Source of the DNA: Istiophorus platypterus
Taxonomy: Eukaryota; Chordata; Actinopteri; Istiophoriformes; Istiophoridae
Direction of reading: 5' to 3'
NCBI GenBank assembly: GCA_016859345.1
Contig: CM029123.1
Span: forward strand, 5,541,501-5,605,500
Length of the DNA stretch: 64,000 nt
A model generated the notes under the pieces. The model was given only the letters and a program-made list of their open reading frames with translations, was not told the DNA's origin and ran no database searches. Shown here one piece after another: positions 60,901-64,000 of this stretch. Within the stretch, counting starts at the first letter, position 1. The number at the start of each line of letters is the position of its first letter. The position numbers and the translations under genes were made by a program.

Positions 60901-61611
60901 ATCTTTTGCTTTAACTCATACATAATAGAATTTTAAGCTCTTTGAGTGGATGTTTCCTACCATAATACACCTTAGGAGTCTTAGGAGTTAACATCTTACC
61001 TTACGTGTTTGTTTGTTTGGTTGTTTGGTTGTTTTTTGTTGGTTTTTTTTACACATTTTCTTTTGAGAGAATGAATAGGACTTTGGAACCAGAGGCACCT
61101 GAAATAGCTTGTTCCAAATAATCAAAATAATCCTTAGTTGCAGCGCTGTTTGGTTCTTCTCTCAAATCTCTTTGTATATTCAAAAAGCAAAATAGTCCCT
61201 GTATAACATATATGAGATCTTTGCCCTTTATAAGGATTATTTTCACATCATTTTAGAGATGTATTAGAAACAAATACATATGTACTGTATGTATGTCTTG
61301 GCCAATTTCTTTTGACGTGGTTGGGTTTGGGGTGTTATGTATCACTGTAGCCCCTAAAGGTGTTTGCTAAACTGTAGGATGCTTTTCATCAGGTCTAGCT
61401 TTTAACTATCATTAGAGCATCTGCCAGTGGATTGAAATGGAGTCACACTGTACAGCTCTTCCTCACATGAACTGATGATTTGTTTGGACCTTTTCAAAAT
61501 TTTCAGCGAGTGGGAAGTGACTGTTGGTTTCCTGATAAATGCTATCTGACCTTAAATATCTGTCGGTTTAAAGTGAATATGGGCTCAGCCTCCTCCTCCT
61601 CCTCTCCCCAG

Positions 61612-61781
61612 GGCGCTGTGCCAGCTGTGGAGAGAACGTGGTGGGTGAAGGCACCGGCTGCACTGCCATGGACCAGGTCTTCCATGTGGACTGCTTCGTC
61701 TGCATGACCTGCAGCACCAAGCTGCGTGGCAAGCCCTTCTACGCTGTGGAGAAGAAGGCGTACTGTGAGCCTTGCTATATT
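61612..61781 (+). CDS. lpp: lpp exon encoding the first LIM domain
   Basis: A 170-base exon, phase 1 in and phase 0 out, with acceptor CTCCCCAG and donor ATT|GTGAGT. With the G carried over from the previous exon it encodes GRCASCGENVVGEGTGCTAM, then DQVFHVDCFVCMTC, STKLRGKPFYAVEKKAY and CEPCYI. All eight zinc ligands of a LIM domain are present: CxxC (CASC), HxxC (HVDC), the next CxxC (CFVC then CMTC), and the final CxxC (CEPC), with 18 residues between the first pair and His and 17 before the last pair. The domain is complete. In LPP the three LIM domains target focal adhesions and bind partners; LIM2 and LIM3 are beyond the window. The high similarity to mammalian LPP, with changes mainly in the second zinc loop, is what the family shows. 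The - frame 61542-61856 is a shadow. Confidence 0.97.
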
Positions 61782-64000
61782 GTGAGTAACTTCTGTCCTT
61801 TCAAATCCACCTGCCTTGCCACCGTTTTTCCGCTCGCTCTGGTTTTTTGCGTCCATGGGGTGGGGACATTGGTAGATCTGTGCCTGGAATGTTCATATAT
61901 TTTTGGGCAACCCCATTTCTACAAAGCCCGTTAAGCTGCCAGGCTCACCACACACATCTTCAATTCCTCATTTGTCTTTGGATTTGTTTTGTTTTTGGTC
62001 AGTCAGTGAGACTGTCTCTTGTGATTTCGTTACCAGAGTGAAGTCATTTCTCTCAATTACACAATTTTAAATACCAGGTAGGAATATGTAGATATGAGAA
62101 TCCCAATATGATGCTGGAAATAATGCAACTAAGTCTTGTTACATGTTCAGTGTTATGTGTTTGATATCAAAATTTCATCTCTTTGAATGTGTTAGCTGAC
62201 TAACAAATATTACTTGGTTGGTAATTGTAGGTTGAAGCAAGCTGGCGATCCGCTAACTGCTGTGTGATTACTAAATTTTATCTGCGCTAATTGATATTTA
62301 TATATGAGTAATTGATCAAATGACTATGTAATGTGAAAGGGACTGCTGTTAGTGATGACCTTATAGAAAATCATTACCCAATTCTGTAGTTTCTCTCAGC
62401 ATTACTTAGTTTTTAGTTGTTTGTTTGTTTTTTTTTTAAATGTTTTCTAGCTCGTTTTTTTGTTTTAACAGTTGCTGGCAGCCTGACACTGAATGGCATA
62501 CAAAGTTGTCAGTCAGCTTGTGAACATCATGGAGCATTAAGCAGCTACATTACCATTCAAAAGTTTTACAACACCCCCTGTTCCCAATTTTAATTGAAAT
62601 TTCAGTAAAAACAAACAAACAAGCTTAGGTCATCAAAAATTGAAAACTTAAAACAGGCCTTTTTCAGGGATCAAGTAATAAATTAACTTTGATCTTTCCT
62701 GCAGCAATGGAAGTAAATGAAGCCTTGAAAGTTGATGCAAACTAATCCTACAGGTGCCCAACCTTTGTTGATCACTTACAAACCCTCTGTCTCTACAAAG
62801 GCAGTGTCAGAACAACCTGTGTTACTATACCCTCTGATGCATTATTATGACAGTATTGTACTATAGCAGGTAGCACTGTATGATTCATATCAGAATGCTG
62901 AGAAAAAGGCAAGTAACAAAGGAAACCAGACTGATCGGTCAGAGGTTCATGCTGCAACAAGATAATGACCCAAAGCATTAAAAGAAAAGACCCAGTCGGT
63001 GGCTTCAGGTGATGGAGGAGCAGCACAGTCTCCAGCGTTAAACCTCATGTAGCTGGTTTGGGATGAACTGGACAGAAGGTGAAAGCAAAGCAAACTACAA
63101 ATGCACACACTCTATGCACACATCTGCAACAGTGTCGAGTGTGTTCAGCTGCTGAATGATAATTCAGGTTTCAAAAATTTTGATTTTGCTTTGATTTTGA
63201 TTAAATTTAGGTCAACATGAAGATTCCATGATACATTATTTTTAAATCTCCAGATGTTTATTTGTTCTATGCTTTAATTTCAGGATCACTAAGACATCAA
63301 ATTATGCAAAAAACAAAAAACAAAAAAACAAAACAACTTGACTCCAAATGATTGTAAATGTTGCTCCGTGTCTGCTGGATGCGTATGTCAAAGCTCAACC
63401 AATGTATTAGACACTTGAAATGTCAAAGTCAAATATTAATATCAGCTTTCAAATGAATAGGCAAAGCACCAGATTTTACCTTAGTTGTCCTGGCTACCTG
63501 CCTCTAACTTTTTCTAGGTCAGGACTACCTGATAGACTTGTCATTTGTTCTCCCTGAATAATGATATCAGAGAAGCATTCATTGATTTTCTTTTAAAGGA
63601 GGATTTTTAGATATCTCTTCCTCGGTGAATTAGATCATGATTATAAGAACATTGTTTTCACAGCACATCACTCAGAGCTGAATGCACAGTTGATGCATAG
63701 CTATCTGGAGTTACAGCTGATGAGCAGTCAGATATGGTTTAAATGCACTTATTAAATGAGAGTCAAAATCATGTTAGGCTATGACACGGTGATAATTCTC
63801 TGTATGGATCAGATAAAACAGAACATTGTTTGGTGTCTGATTTTTCCTTTTCATTTTTTTAAATTTTATCTCTCCTCTAAAATCTGCCAAAAGTTCACCA
63901 AACAGAAGAAGTTATTGACATAAAGTTGTTTTTTGGGTTTTTTTTAATGATTTTTTTCCCCTTTTAACAAAATTCTGACCACTTTTACTATATCTGTGTT
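61782..64000 (+). other. lpp: Start of the next lpp intron
   Basis: From the GTGAGT donor to the window end. It holds a second Tc1-type relic (62547-63290) and A/T-rich simple sequence. The LIM2-encoding exon was looked for and is not in this segment. Confidence 0.85.
62547..63290 (+). mobile_element. Second degenerate Tc1-type DNA transposon relic
   Basis: It starts with the end wording ACATTACCATTCAAAAGTTT, typical of another fish Tc1 family. Downstream are decayed transposase blocks on the + strand: MLQQDNDPKH (62949-62978, the DNDPKH motif near the second catalytic Asp), QSPALNLM (63026-63049, from QSPDLNPI) and WDELDRR followed by a TGA stop (63059-63082). The blocks are in different frames, so the gene is dead. 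Fragments near 63265-63285 (TTTGTTCTATGCTTTAATTT) fit the 3' flank of such elements. It differs from the relic at 16217 in its end sequence. The 3' limit is uncertain. Confidence 0.8.

Larger units (their letters stand above)
47396..61611 (+). other. lpp: lpp intron, about 14.2 kb
   Basis: A GT-AG intron between the pre-LIM exon and LIM1. It carries a diverged interspersed repeat (47530-47730), a possible SINE remnant (48935-49065), a two-site TCF/LEF-like block (51120-51310), a long CA repeat (52731-52850), a G12 run (54030-54041), a C-rich CpG-bearing block (54640-55260) and a nested transposon pair (57084-58298). It also has a candidate regulatory stretch (59030-59560), a short tandem repeat (60177-60216) and a possible MITE fragment (60466-60900). 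No additional coding exon was recognised. The longest spurious frame (59135-59554, - strand) lies in the regulatory candidate. Confidence 0.85.

Noticed and set aside
61542..61856. 104-codon open frame on the - strand
   Set aside because: It is antisense to the LIM1 exon; the + strand frame has all eight zinc ligands.
14987..64000. An orthologue of the LPP-hosted miR-28
   Set aside because: No matching hairpin was recognised; miR-28 is known from mammals and is not expected in fish.

Overview
The window is vertebrate nuclear DNA, almost certainly from an acanthomorph (percomorph-type) teleost fish. It is AT-rich, intron-dominated and full of CA/TC microsatellites. It carries several interspersed repeats whose wording I recognise from perch-like fish genomes (a TTAA-flanked MITE, Tc1 relics, a nested MITE with TAATCGA-type ends, an antisense LINE 3' end). 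There is no bacterial, phage, plasmid or CRISPR content, and I found no prokaryote-style operon.

The only protein-coding gene I can support is lpp (LIM domain containing preferred translocation partner in lipoma; zyxin/TRIP6/LPP family). It lies on the + strand and is represented by five internal exons: 11113-11213, 14864-14986, 30667-31263, 47299-47395 and 61612-61781. All introns are GT-AG and the phases join without a frameshift. Together the exons encode the Ena/VASP-binding proline-rich stretch, the leucine-rich nuclear export segment, the long Pro/Gln-rich linker, the short acidic lead-in to the LIM region, and the complete first LIM domain. The start codon, the alpha-actinin-binding N-terminus, LIM2, LIM3 and the stop codon lie outside the window.

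Layout: 1-11112 is the end of an upstream intron. 11214-14863, 14987-30666, 31264-47298 and 47396-61611 are complete introns of about 3.7, 15.7, 16.0 and 14.2 kb. 61782-64000 is the start of the next intron. The introns hold transposon relics (notably 16217-16720, 23408-23796, 30165-30481, 31480-32040, 47530-47730, 57084-58298 and 62547-63290), microsatellites, and several stretches that read like conserved regulatory DNA. The last are candidates only, because conservation cannot be measured here.

The most interesting observations concern splicing and RNA structure rather than a new enzyme system. Two lpp exons have long microsatellites inside their 3' splice-site regions: (TG)11 before a tandem NAGNAG acceptor, and (TC)26 twelve bases before the acceptor of the large linker exon. 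A pre-miRNA-sized fold-back with a perfect 16-bp stem lies in an intron at 21547-21614. A C-rich, CpG-containing block with a minus-strand G-quadruplex motif lies at 54640-55260. I did not find evidence of a wholly new biological system.
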